Part shown: in pieces, positions 8,101-15,718 of the stretch
Layout: every line of letters starts with the position of its first letter
Numbering within the stretch: position 1 is the stretch's first letter
The notes under the pieces: generated by a model
The model's input: only the letters and a program-made list of their open reading frames with translations
Databases searched by the model: none
What the model was told of the DNA's origin: nothing
Made by a program: the position numbers and the translations under genes
Source of the DNA: Thraustochytrium sp. TN22
Taxonomy: Eukaryota > Sar > Bigyra > Thraustochytrida > Thraustochytriidae
DNA length: 20,933 bases
Assembly: GCA_013306675.1 (NCBI GenBank)
Contig: JABLUY010000143.1
Location: 77,352 to 98,284 of the forward strand
Direction of reading: 5' to 3'

Positions 8101-9297
8101 CTGCACTACGCGCGCAGCCGCTTCCTCCGCCGCCGCGCGCAAGGCGCCCCGCGTCTGTGCGCCGCGCACGTGCTGCTGAATATGCACTGCTGCGGTGGAC
8201 CGCCGGCGGTGGTCGGCGCGCGCGGCGCCCACCACTCGAAACGCGCTCGCGCGCCGATACGCGCACTGCAGCGTGACCGCGCTGGACCGCCGCTGGCGGA
8301 AACCTTGCCGCGCCGCCGTCCCACGCCACGCCGTCTGCACCGTCGTTGCGGACGAGAGCCGCCGACGCTCTAGCGCGAGTGCAGCCTCGCGCCGCGCGGC
8401 AGCACGCGCCGCGCGCCGCGCATTGGCCTCGGCTTGCGCCGACCGCCCGCGTGCGAGCGACTGCATGCGCGTCGCGGCGTCCCGTTCCCGCCGCAGCCGC
8501 TCCACGAGGCCAGACCGCCGCTGCAGGTGTCCACGGATGAGACCCTGCGCCAAGCAGAGCCGCCCCACGAGCTTGCGCACGCGCTGGCGCGCGCGGTGGC
8601 CTCGCCACACGCGCTGGATGTGCGTGGCCGCGAACCGCCTTTCGCCCATGGCCGTCACGCGCTCCTGCCGAGCCCGCACGCGTCGCTGCGACGGCGTGCC
8701 CGGGCCCTTGGGCTGCAGGTTCACGCCGCGCTGTTGCGCGATCCCGAAGACACGCTCCAGCTCGCGGAGCCGCGCCGCGGTCCCGCCGGCTCGTCCCGGT
8801 CGCCCGCGCGCCGCCTTGCTGCTTGTCAGGAAGGAGCGCTCGAGTCGCATCGGCCGTCGCGCCGGCTCACCATGGTCTCTGACACCCTTGCTACTGCTGC
8901 TGCTGCCGCCGCCGCCGCCGCCGCTGGTCCACGGCCGCCCTGCGTCGCCGCGCGCGAGCACTCGGGCGCGCGCCTCGTCGCGCACAGCTGCCAGGCACTC
9001 GTCGCACGCGCAGATGCTGGACCGCGGCCGCGCCGCCGCCGCCGTCTCCGGTCGATGATGCGCATGCGCCCGTGCATGCGCCGACATTCTGTGCCGCGGA
9101 GAAGACGACCGGGCCGCGCGAGGCGCGCTACTGCCGCCGTGTGCCGACGCCGCCGCCCTCGCCGCCGCAGAGGCTCTCGCCCGTGCTCGCCCGCGGGCGC
9201 CCGCGGGCGCGGCGGCACGCGCTACTTTTGCGAGCCATGGCCGTGTGCGGACGGGTGCGAACAGGTGCGGGTGTGCACCGATGTACCCAAATCGCAT
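5152..9297 (-). CDS. Large IQ-motif and TPR-repeat protein
   Basis: 1381 residues, uninterrupted, ATG at 9297 and TGA at 5154-5152. The first 200 residues are low-complexity Ala/Arg with a GGGGGGSSSSS linker, so the true start could be internal. Residues 222-410 carry at least five or six IQ-type motifs (HIQRVWRGHRARQRVR at 226-241, MQSLARG, VQTAWRG, LQCAYRR, IQQHVRG). More occur at about 900-960 (GVQRVWRGHRAR) and 1100. IQ motifs bind calmodulin or related EF-hand proteins. Residues about 645-700 and 762-802 look like two related beta-rich modules, possibly C2-like; this is tentative. Residues about 1025-1075, 1140-1170 and 1215-1250 resemble TPR helices (for example REIYFDRALRMRP and AEALVRRALARSPD). 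The C-terminus is very basic (RRKAKKERRSKKMKTK). There are no transmembrane segments. A calmodulin-binding scaffold, perhaps cytoskeletal or ciliary, is inferred. Confidence 0.8.
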   Translation of the reverse strand: MRFGYIGAHPHLFAPVRTRPWLAKVARAAAPAGARGRARARASAAARAAASAHGGSSAPRAARSSSPRHRMSAHARAHAHHRPETAAAARPRSSICACDECLAAVRDEARARVLARGDAGRPWTSGGGGGGSSSSSKGVRDHGEPARRPMRLERSFLTSSKAARGRPGRAGGTAARLRELERVFGIAQQRGVNLQPKGPGTPSQRRVRARQERVTAMGERRFAATHIQRVWRGHRARQRVRKLVGRLCLAQGLIRGHLQRRSGLVERLRRERDAATRMQSLARGRSAQAEANARRAARAAARREAALALERRRLSSATTVQTAWRGTAARQGFRQRRSSAVTLQCAYRRASAFRVVGAARADHRRRSTAAVHIQQHVRGAQTRGALRAAAEEAAARVVQKLARYYLNRAQLRLHRLRRDNLRHMWEDLGEEESGEAGIRLLLQDYPQFDRNEAALHAAIFAVFARRRFDEAVDLVQSHASEHDPRTHYVRALAMRLGGRGAPAVLTTLVGRGKKLELDPGPDRRVPCVLFGPGRLAALPCMEELEFLLRLAVQMAPDRAERVQRVCVHGVFRHLVVKDADGAERLLLEAAALAPEDPFVTMCFYGRQAQPDEPLPSAGLCEEDFAGSGALCVLVREGVQLREFEGVRVAVLERRSKRGRIDLMFALSRPDAARSQGAGEAEEGRKTLIATHSQLREWASFVDQPDALRVAGAAARDLYEELVDALDVVRTDREDATWATVEAALRFPQRPVGNRVQLTRAGHLLSLTFFLEEQERLRVTAYCAALDDSFAVVLGKTQIEALCVDSPQLRRMFATRGWRRAAHFSPLLDRVARLLELVEPPPETPRWLSYTRSDPLLVNQRVVRRPFKQQYNALGLTSGKLLKVCGLEEAMRASKRAWAAARIQSLFHVQRAYDAYYDAVLNRAAEGVQRVWRGHRARAALADYQREARRHRAASRLSALGRGMRQRKELRALLRYVVGPTASGDWRAYWCAAAVQRRCGGVLFETIHTTDVDADVDLGGLAACDGDLALAREIYFDRALRMRPLAPRPLVALAVALMEFQYDYEGARELLAQAAVLRGAANSGKFELWLEERQRSRAAAARRLQHLWRYAQVRPRFSFYLAAEMACAQRAIDLGVATAEDWEAHAFGLHSLRRDEAAALDLYERTLLRKYPDRLSFRLAHAVVRRRDPGALPPLAEAGPQLAALLRYFHHACRVNQDGASFANMALLLWFLGARAQAEALVRRALARSPDCSASLEAYYVFRRVSQRPGTANDEQDAQANLADLGRGLGGVGNLGLQAAIGDQLARKRKLERMAEQRRQQEIDAQATECLLMARHDKPPPSLAKQRSLRESIMTQSQIAEARRKAKKERRSKKMKTKSITE

Positions 9298-9479
9298 TCT
9301 CTGGTCGAGGTCACGATGCGACAGGAAGCGCGAAGCTGGCAGAGAGGTGCAAGGCGAAGTGCGCGGCCTATCCTTGAAGAATGCATGCGTCGTTTGACCG
9401 GCGGCTCATCGACGTGGGCGTCGCAAACTCTGCGGCACCAGCACCAGCCGCAGCCGCGTTGAGGTATCGTCATGAGAGA

Positions 9480-10128
9480 TCATTTGGACGAAGCCGAGTC
9501 GGAAGCAACCGACTTGAGAGAAGCTGCCCCTGCCCGGCGCATGGTAAAGACTGGGTCCTTGTTGCTGAGCGAGCGCAGCGAAACGACCTGATCCGTAGCG
9601 TCCAAAAACGCACATGTCCGGCGTCGCGCATCCCGATGAAAGAGAGCCACGGTGCCGAGGCCGGTCTCCACGTCGCCTTCGAACGCAAGCTCGCCTAGTG
9701 CGACGCGCAGCGTGTCTGGTCGGCTCCCGCGCTGCACCTCCAGCCGTGGCACCTGGTCCAGCGACAGCCCCTTGTCCTGCAGCAGGGTAAAGTCCACCAC
9801 CAAAGTCACCTCCTCCTCCTCCTCCTCCTCCTCCTCCTCCTCTTCCTTATCCCGCTCTTCGGCTTTCCTATCCTCCGCCTCCTTGGCACCCTCGCCCTGG
9901 TCCTCGTCCTCGCCCTTGCCTGTCACCGACGCTGCTGCCGCGCCCTCGCTGGTCTCGTCGCCCTTCCGCGGGATCGTCGTTACGGCCTCGGATCCGTCCT
10001 CGACTTTGGCCTCGGCCTCGTCTCCACAGCGCTGCTTCTTCGCCGCCCCCGTCTCCTCCCTGTCCTCCTCGTCTGCGTCGGCGTCGGCGGCCTGCGCCGC
10101 GCGCTTGCGGGTCTCGTCGTTGCCGCCG

Positions 10129-10174
<46 letters not shown>

Positions 10175-10205
10175 CGCCGCGCATGGCGGCCGAGAGCCGC
10201 GGCAT
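9480..10205 (-). CDS. Probable TFIIIC subunit of the tau55/GTF3C6 family
   Basis: 241 residues, ATG at 10205-10203, TGA at 9482-9480. The N-terminal half is disordered: a Gly run of about 14 residues, then Lys/Asp/Glu-rich sequence ending in a long Glu tract at about 120-131. Directly after it comes a compact beta-rich domain (about 132-210): VTLVVDFTLLQDKG, then LRVALGELAFEGDVETGLGT, then VALFHRD and LDATDQVVSLRSL. An acidic tract, then a short VxVxF strand, an F-x-G-x-x-x-T-x-L-G-T turn and a final ATDQ...L strand is the pattern of the TFIIIC subunit 6 fold (human GTF3C6, yeast Tfc7). That subunit belongs to the RNA polymerase III assembly factor acting at tRNA and 5S genes. The match was made by eye. 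The ORF continues further upstream only as antisense of the neighbouring gene. Tandem with the IQ/TPR gene, 182 bp upstream of its start. Confidence 0.6.
9805..9845. repeat. (CTC)n trinucleotide run encoding a Glu tract
   Basis: About 12-13 CTC/TCC units on the plus strand, read as GAG (Glu) in the minus-strand GTF3C6-like gene. Expandable microsatellite within coding sequence. Confidence 0.85.
10126..10176. repeat. (GCC)n trinucleotide run encoding a Gly tract
   Basis: About 14 GCC-type units on the plus strand, read as GGC (Gly) near the N-terminus of the GTF3C6-like protein. Confidence 0.85.
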
Positions 10206-10303
10206 GGCACAGTCGCGTCCGCCGCCGCGCGCGCCGACGCGCCTCGCCCCGCCTCTCCGCGCCGCGCCGCGCCGCGCCTCTCCGCGCCGCGAGCGCGGTT
10301 GCG

Positions 10304-10333
10304 TTTTGAATTCATTCAATTCAAAATTCAAAA
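10304..10333. promoter_or_regulatory. AT-rich inverted repeat in a divergent promoter region
   Basis: TTTTGAATT (10304-10312), 5-nt spacer, AATTCAAAA (10318-10326): perfect 9-bp arms. A second AATTCAAAA overlaps at 10325-10333. This AT-rich island sits in otherwise extremely GC-rich DNA, between the divergent starts at 10205 (minus) and 10425 (plus). A shared regulatory or initiation element is inferred from position. Confidence 0.45.
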
Positions 10334-10424
10334 GAGCATGGCAGAGGCGACCGGGATGGCGAGCGCGACTCGGACTGAGTTCAAAACCTGATTGAGCGAT
10401 TCGCAGCGCGCGGGCGCGCGCGGC

Positions 10425-12668
10425 ATGGGCGGCGCGGGCGCGATGGCGGCGGAGACGGCGGCGGAGACGGCGCGGCGCGGGCGCGGGCGCGAGCGCGAGC
10501 CGGAGGCCGGCTGCGGCGCGGCGGGCGACGGCCTCGCCGGCCCGCGCAAACGGCCTCGCACATCGGCCGAGGGCGGCGCCGAGGCCGAGCCCGCGGCGCG
10601 CGCCGGGGGCAGCGCGGCGACGGCGGCGGCGACGACCGCGGCGGGGGGGGCGGGGCCGGCGGCGGGGCCGGCGGCGCCCGGCGCAGGCGGCGCGGCCGCC
10701 GCCGTCGCCGCTGCGCCCGGGCCCGCCGGCGGAGCGGACGGCGTAGGCGAAGGCGATGCCGCCGCGGCCGGCGCAGCGTGCGAGCAGGGGCAGGGCGCGC
10801 AGGGCGAGCAGGCAGTGCGCGCCGCGCGGCTGTCGGGCGCGCCGGCCGACCTGCAGCTGGCCTCGTGCACGACGGTGAGCGAGGCCGTGCGGCGGCTGCA
10901 GTCCTTTGCGGAGAGCGCGTTGGCGCAGGAGCCCTCCGTGCTGGCCGACCTTGGAACACTGTGCGACGCGCTCACCGACGCCGACGCCTGCTGTCGCGCC
11001 GAGCTCTCGTGCGAGGTGCAGGCTGTGGCAGACGCCGACGCTGGGACCGAGGACGGCGCTGCTGGCGCCGACGGCGCGGGGGGTGCGGAGCAGGCACAGC
11101 GCGGGCCGCGCCGGCCGCGCCGGCCGCGCCGTGTGCGCTTCGCGACCGCCACGCTGCTGCCGCTCACGACGCCCAACATTGGTATCGAGGGCTCCGAGGA
11201 GCCCTGGTTCGCGGCGATTGACAACCTGCACAAGGCGCGCCAGGCTGCGCAGGCGCTGCGCATCAAGCTGCAGACCGCGCCTCGCGCCATGCATGTTCTG
11301 GGGGACGCCTATTTTCGTCGGCTGGCCGAGTCTGGGCACGTGTCCGGCTACGGCCCGCAGGCGCCCGAGGTTGTGGGCGCCTTGCTGACCAGCCTCTGCG
11401 ACAATGAGCCTTGTGAGACTATCGACGGGCCACTGCGCGAGCTGGCGCAGTCCGGCATTCGGTTCGTGCTCCGCAAGCTCTTCAACGTCCCTGCAACGTG
11501 CGAGCAGGTGCCCAACAGCAGCCATCTGGAGGAAGCCCCCGCGCCCGAGATCTTGGACATGGCTCTTGCCGGCGCAGAGCCTCCGCAGACTGCGCCGCCA
11601 GCAGATGTCGCGGCGCCGGAGGAAGCCGTGGCGCCGGCCGAAGCGGCGCTGACGGCCGTGGCACCGCCCGAGGCCGTGGCGCCGGAGGCGGGCATGGTAC
11701 CGGGCGACGCCGTGGCGCAGACACAAGCCCCCGCGGCGGACGCTGCACCGGTCCAAGCCTGCGCTGCGCCGGAGCCCGAGTCTGCGGCCGCACCCGGTGT
11801 TGCCGCACCCGTGGAGGCTTCGCCTTCCGCGATGCAAGTAGACGAGACGAGCGTGCCCGTTGTGGCTGCGGCCGCCGCAAGCAGCCTTGAGGTGGCAGCG
11901 ACCCTCATGACGGCCTCGCTGCCGCTGCCGCGACCGACGCAGCTCGTCTTTGGGCCGGATTGCGGCTCGTTCTCCTTCAACAGCGACGATGCGGCGGCCG
12001 TGCTGCGCGACGCCTTTCAAGTGCTGCACTTTTGCCTGCCACTGGCGGAGGCCTGGCGTGCATGGCACGGCGAGGCGGAGCGCGAGCCGATCGAGGCGCC
12101 CGAGAACGTGGACCTGGCCGCGTTGCGGCTCTTCCCGCAGGCGCACAGCTTTCTGGAGCACGTCTTTGTGGAGGACGAGGGCATGGCCGCGGCGCTGGTC
12201 AAGGAGATGGAGCTGCTGCAGCGCCTGGGTCGGTGTTGTGAGCTGGCGCAGGACCTGGGCCTGGACGAGGAGGCGGCGCTGACGCCGCTTGCGCAGCCCG
12301 CCGGACTGCCGGAACATTTGCGCCTGCACCGCGAGCTGGCCAAGCAGCTGCAGGAGTGGCTCGCGGCGCACGACGCCGCCGTCATGCCGCGGTCGTGCCG
12401 GTCGCGGCCTCGCAGGTGTCGCGTCATCGTGCAGCCGGGCCATGTGGAAGGCGGCGACTTTCGGTTTCCGGAGCTCATGCGGAGGGGCTGCGAGGCCATT
12501 TGTCCGCGCTGCGAGACGGCTGTGGAGGACTCCAACGAGGGCGGCGAGATTTGCTGCGACTCGTGCGGCAAGTGGTACCACCTGCGCTGCCTGCAGCTTC
12601 CGCAGCGGTACTCGCGAACTGTCATGACCTATTACTGCCCCGATTGCCTGCCGTCCAACATGCTGTGA
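10425..12668 (+). CDS. PHD-finger protein
   Basis: 747 residues from the first in-frame ATG (10425) to TGA. Residues 1-140 are low-complexity Ala/Gly/Arg with a possible nuclear localisation patch (RKRPR). A helical conserved-looking region spans about 140-370 (basic PRRPRRPRRVRF, then NLHKARQAAQALRIKL, VGALLTSLCD). An Ala/Pro/Glu-rich disordered linker follows (about 380-500), then a second helical region (about 510-660; VLRDAFQVLHFCLPLAEAW, LRLHRELAKQLQEWL). A C-terminal PHD zinc finger occupies about 692-742 with the C4-H-C3 pattern: CPRC, CCDSCGKWYHLRC, YYCPDC. PHD fingers usually read histone H3 tails, so a nuclear chromatin role is likely; the target is unknown. Divergent from the GTF3C6-like gene with about 220 bp between starts. 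The tract of near-repeats with VAPEAA-type wording is repeat-derived linker. Confidence 0.8.
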   Translation: MGGAGAMAAETAAETARRGRGREREPEAGCGAAGDGLAGPRKRPRTSAEGGAEAEPAARAGGSAATAAATTAAGGAGPAAGPAAPGAGGAAAAVAAAPGPAGGADGVGEGDAAAAGAACEQGQGAQGEQAVRAARLSGAPADLQLASCTTVSEAVRRLQSFAESALAQEPSVLADLGTLCDALTDADACCRAELSCEVQAVADADAGTEDGAAGADGAGGAEQAQRGPRRPRRPRRVRFATATLLPLTTPNIGIEGSEEPWFAAIDNLHKARQAAQALRIKLQTAPRAMHVLGDAYFRRLAESGHVSGYGPQAPEVVGALLTSLCDNEPCETIDGPLRELAQSGIRFVLRKLFNVPATCEQVPNSSHLEEAPAPEILDMALAGAEPPQTAPPADVAAPEEAVAPAEAALTAVAPPEAVAPEAGMVPGDAVAQTQAPAADAAPVQACAAPEPESAAAPGVAAPVEASPSAMQVDETSVPVVAAAAASSLEVAATLMTASLPLPRPTQLVFGPDCGSFSFNSDDAAAVLRDAFQVLHFCLPLAEAWRAWHGEAEREPIEAPENVDLAALRLFPQAHSFLEHVFVEDEGMAAALVKEMELLQRLGRCCELAQDLGLDEEAALTPLAQPAGLPEHLRLHRELAKQLQEWLAAHDAAVMPRSCRSRPRRCRVIVQPGHVEGGDFRFPELMRRGCEAICPRCETAVEDSNEGGEICCDSCGKWYHLRCLQLPQRYSRTVMTYYCPDCLPSNML

Positions 12669-12859
12669 TGTGTCTATCTGTATACTGTGCATGCAAGCGA
12701 GCAAAGACGAGGACGCCCTTACGCAGAGTACAAGCGAGCGAGCGAGCGAGCGCGCACGCGCGCGCGCGAGAGAGAGATGGAGAGGATGAGAGATTGATTT
12801 GGTAACATCTATTCTACACTGACCTCCGGCCAGCTTGCGTGGGGATGGGGGGGGGGGGT
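12669..12859. repeat. Simple repeats between two convergent genes
   Basis: Holds (GAGC)n and (GC)n at about 12733-12768, then (GA)n to about 12776, and a run of 12 G at 12847-12858 directly beside the stop of the minus-strand gene. The 3' ends of both neighbouring genes must lie here. Confidence 0.8.
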
Positions 12860-13867
12860 TCAGGAGCAACTGGGCACCGCCAGGTCGTCGACGCGCGCCA
12901 AGACCGGCCAGAGCCCCTTGTTGACAAGCATGCCCATGACGGTGCGGCTGCCTGTGGCCACAACGACGGCGCGCGCGCAGCCGGACGCCAGCTCGGTGCC
13001 GGCAAGCAGCATGTTCGGCGAGGTGAGGATGGTGTCGCGCGGGTTGCCTGCGGACGCATCTGTGCGCAGCGCGACGCTTCGTACGTCGAAGGCGTGCACG
13101 TGCAGGTTCTCGCTGCAGTTGAGCACGCGGCAGTCAGCAGGGACGATCGTACTCTCGTCCACGTAGACGATATCGCCCGGTACAAGCGCGGCCGGATTGA
13201 TGGTCATGCAGCGGCCACCGCGCATGACCTGCGCGCTGTCCGGCAGGCAGCGGCGCCAGCTCTGCATGGCGTCCGAGTTGCGCAGCCACGACATCACGCA
13301 GCAGAGCCACGTCGGGCAGGTCTGAGGGCACGGGACCTGATTCGCGCCGAGGCGGTCCATCTTCTCGCTCGCACCCGACATGGTCATGCCGCGCTCCAGG
13401 CTCGTGCCGAGGCGCTCCTCGATGTCCTCCAGCGCCGCGTAGTGCCAGTCGGCGCCGAAGAGCGCCTCGTCCAGCGCGTCCGCGGCCTCGTCGCTCAACA
13501 GCGACGCCACGGTCAGCCCAGGCCGCTTTGCGTCCAGCAGGAGGTCTTCTTCTTCCTCCTCCTCCTCCTCCTCCTCCTCCTCCTCCTGGCCTTCGCCGTC
13601 CGTGTCGTAGTCCTCGACTGCGCCGGCCAGCCGTTCGAGCAGCTCCTCGCTGAAAGCGTCACTGCTCGAGCTCTCGCTTTCCGAGTCGCTCGCGCTCCCG
13701 GCGCCCACCACGATGTGCACCGACGCCTTGGCAGGCACCAAGAAGTCCTCGTGCTGTCGCGCCACGGGCACGGCCAGCGGCGCCACCATGCGCCGCTGCG
13801 CCGCCACCTTGGCTTGCATCTCCGCGAGCGCCCCGGCGCCGCTCTCTCGCGCACGCATGCCCGGCAT
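12860..13867 (-). CDS. Truncated P2-type ATPase-like protein: N-terminal and actuator-like regions only
   Basis: 335 residues, ATG at 13867, TGA at 12862-12860. Residues 1-110 are disordered with Ser/Asp and a 13-Glu tract (95-107). Residues about 141-178 resemble the cation-ATPase N-terminal domain (LEDIEERLGTSLERGMTMSG, RLGANQV). Residues about 213-313 resemble the actuator domain of Na,K-ATPase-type pumps: QVMRGGRCMTINPAALVPGD, VPADCRVL, and then ELASGCARAVVVATGSRTVMG. The two parts are joined by about 35 residues (TWLCCVMSWLRN..) where pumps have membrane helices M1-M2. The TGE(S) dephosphorylation motif is absent (DVRSVALRTDAS at its place). The DKTGT phosphorylation domain and M3-M10 are absent, with no room for them before the next gene. 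Ion pumping is excluded; a soluble regulatory or decaying protein is inferred. Confidence 0.65.
   Translation of the reverse strand: MPGMRARESGAGALAEMQAKVAAQRRMVAPLAVPVARQHEDFLVPAKASVHIVVGAGSASDSESESSSSDAFSEELLERLAGAVEDYDTDGEGQEEEEEEEEEEEEEDLLLDAKRPGLTVASLLSDEAADALDEALFGADWHYAALEDIEERLGTSLERGMTMSGASEKMDRLGANQVPCPQTCPTWLCCVMSWLRNSDAMQSWRRCLPDSAQVMRGGRCMTINPAALVPGDIVYVDESTIVPADCRVLNCSENLHVHAFDVRSVALRTDASAGNPRDTILTSPNMLLAGTELASGCARAVVVATGSRTVMGMLVNKGLWPVLARVDDLAVPSCS
13546..13590. repeat. (TCC)n trinucleotide run encoding a Glu tract
   Basis: About 13 trinucleotide units read as GAG or GAA on the minus strand, within the ATPase-like gene. Confidence 0.85.
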
Positions 13868-14791
13868 TGCTTCTGTCGGCTAGCTGGATTCTCGATCTGC
13901 TGCCCCTAGCGCAGCGCGCTCTGCGCGCTCTGCACCGTCTGCGCGGTCCGCGCGTCCGAGCACAGGCCTCTCTCAGGCTGCCTGTCCTGGACTTGCCCTC
14001 TCTTGCTGTCGCCCTGACCTGGGAGAGAGAGGCGCGTGGTGTCCCCGAAACGCTCCATCATCTGTCACAGTGTCAAGTTCGGTTTTTCCCCTCGCTCTCA
14101 ACCTGCCAGTGCAGTGCAGTGCAGCGCAGCGCAGCGCAGCGCAGTGCAGTGCGGTGCAGCACATCGTGACACACAGGCTGGCAACGCAGCGCAACGAGCG
14201 TGAAGGAAGGCTGGCACATCCCAAGCTGCTCCTCCTACGGAAACCGCCGCCGTGGCCGCACGCAGCTCTCGTTCCGAACGCTAGCTAGCTAGGCTGGCTG
14301 CACAGTCCAGCGGCCGCCGCTCACGATCTGCCACTGGTGCAAGTCAATCACGTCGTCCAAGATGCACGACGCTCAACGCCCATCTCGCCCAGGCCCCAGA
14401 GCCTGGCCGCCGCCCGGCGGCACCCGGGCACCGCCACCAGGCGCGCCCAGGGTCCGGGCAGGGTTCCGCGCGCGGCCTAAGCGCCGGCCTAACCCGCCCG
14501 ACCCAGCAGCAGCTGGCAGCCACGGCGACCAAGCAACGCGCGCGCAAGCAGCAATCAAAGCTCTCTTCTGCTCTCTCGACCTTGCTTGCGTACGTGGGCG
14601 CGGGCGGCGGCGGCGGCGGGCGCGGCGGCGGGCGCGGCGCGGCGCGGCGCGGCCGGCGGCGCGGGCGAGCCGCGCCCGGCGACCGTGGGTGGCGGCGGCG
14701 GCGCGAGGAGGGAGGCCAGGGCGCCGGCCGCGGACGCCGAGGTGCAGCAGCAGCTGCTGCAGCTTGCGGGCGAGGGGCGTGGGGCCGCGGA

Positions 14792-14822
<31 letters not shown>

Positions 14823-14923
14823 CGGAGGGCGAGGAGGCGGGAGGGCGCCAAGGGCGGAGGACTGACGGTCGAGCGCGGGGTTTGACACGCAACGCAGACC
14901 AAAGCAAAAAGCAGACACCCACA
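13868..14923. other. Divergent intergenic region, GC-rich low complexity
   Basis: About 1 kb between the starts of the ATPase-like gene (minus) and QCR7 (plus). It holds the GCAGY array (14111-14160), a short CTAG array (about 14278-14292), (GGC)/(GCG) runs at about 14600-14660 and 14792-14821, and a purine-rich stretch before the QCR7 ATG. ORFs in it have the composition of the repeats. I see no gene. Confidence 0.6.
14111..14160. repeat. Pentanucleotide array GCAGY, 10 units
   Basis: Ten units of GCAGT/GCAGC in the order T,T,C,C,C,C,T,T,(GCGGT),C. The variant order is nearly symmetric, as if one block had expanded inside another. Confidence 0.9.
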
Positions 14924-15235
14924 ATGTCGGGCCTTATCAAGGCGATGGCGCGGGCGTACCAGGGCCTGGTGAACCCGCTGCTGCGCAAGCACGGCCTCCG
15001 GTACGAGGACATCATCATTGCGGAGAACCCGGACCTTCAGCGCGCCGTGCAGTACCTGCCCAAGGCCGAGAAGGTCGCCCGCCAGCAGCGCATCACCCGT
15101 GCCATTGACCTCAACTTCAAGCATGAGGAGCTGCCCAAGGAGATCCAGGCTCTCCAGGAGCCGACCAAGTTCTACCTGGAGCCGCTCATGACGGAGATGC
15201 GCAAGCTCCGTGCTGAGCGCCAGCTGCTGAAATAA
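14924..15235 (+). CDS. QCR7: Cytochrome bc1 complex subunit 7 (QCR7/UQCRB family)
   Basis: 103 residues: short relative to the usual 110-125 but complete across the conserved core. Signature segments are NPLLRKHGLRYEDI, ENPDLQRAVQYLP, RQQRITRAIDLNFKH and LPKEIQ, ending in the usual charged C-terminal helix (MTEMRKLRAERQ). Known role: small matrix-side subunit of mitochondrial complex III (ubiquinol-cytochrome c reductase), contacting cytochrome b and needed for assembly. No cleavable presequence is visible, as is normal for this subunit. The frame is open far upstream (from about 14582), but that part is Gly/Arg/Ala repeat sequence; the ATG at 14924, with ACA before it, matches the family N-terminus. 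The TAA stop lies inside an AATAAA hexamer. Confidence 0.93.
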   Translation: MSGLIKAMARAYQGLVNPLLRKHGLRYEDIIIAENPDLQRAVQYLPKAEKVARQQRITRAIDLNFKHEELPKEIQALQEPTKFYLEPLMTEMRKLRAERQLLK

Positions 15236-15236
15236 A
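15231..15236 (+). promoter_or_regulatory. AATAAA hexamer overlapping the QCR7 stop codon
   Basis: The last Lys codon and TAA stop of QCR7 form AATAAA. It could be a polyadenylation signal, but the hexamer may be coincidental because the lineage's signal is unknown. Confidence 0.3.
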
Positions 15237-15718
15237 CGAGCATTGTCCTGTGGTTTTGAACCCCCCCTTGTTCCGCTTTGACAGTGGAGAGTGTATTGAG
15301 AGAGACAAGGACAGCTGACATGCTTACACACGCTTGTAGAGTACGGGAATGCGGCCATGTCAGCAGCCCGTCGTGGGTTGTGCTGTCGCTCTGCCATTCT
15401 CGTCGTCCTCGCTGCCATCTTTGAACGCGGCACGCGCATGACGGATGTGGTAAAAAAGCGACACGAGAATCGTCTCGTGCTCACAGGATACATTCGCGCC
15501 GTGTCCGCGCGCTGTCATGAGCTGCGACAGGTGTTGGCGCTCTCGTCATCGTCATCATCGTGTGCGCGCGCTGTCATGAGCTGCGACAGGTGTTGATGCT
15601 CTCGTCATCGTCATCATCGTTGTCATCCTTGAGTGCAATCAGCAATCTGCAAGGTTTCCACGTGCTCGTTGAGGCTTACACATCTTGTAAAAAAATACAG
15701 TTACGCCAGAAAGCGCTG
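15236..15718. other. Convergent intergenic region with direct repeats
   Basis: It lies between QCR7 (plus) and the glycosyltransferase-like gene (minus). It contains a 59-bp-period direct repeat (15506-15619) and a further segment (about 15602-15636) resembling the 3' end of the glycosyltransferase coding region. No gene is seen. Confidence 0.7.
15506..15619. repeat. Two direct copies, period 59 bp
   Basis: Copy 1 starts at 15506 and copy 2 at 15565. Both begin CGCGCGCTGTCATGAGCTGC and end in TCGTCATCGTCATCATCGT, with only a few differences between them. Confidence 0.9.

Noticed and set aside
10206-12869. Long minus-strand reading frame continuing upstream of the GTF3C6-like gene
   Set aside because: It is antisense to the PHD-finger gene, has Arg/His/Leu-rich shadow composition and no domain. 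The real start is the ATG at 10205.
14344-15018. Minus-strand and plus-strand ORFs over the GGC/GCG runs upstream of QCR7
   Set aside because: They consist of Pro/Arg or Gly/Arg runs produced by triplet repeats.
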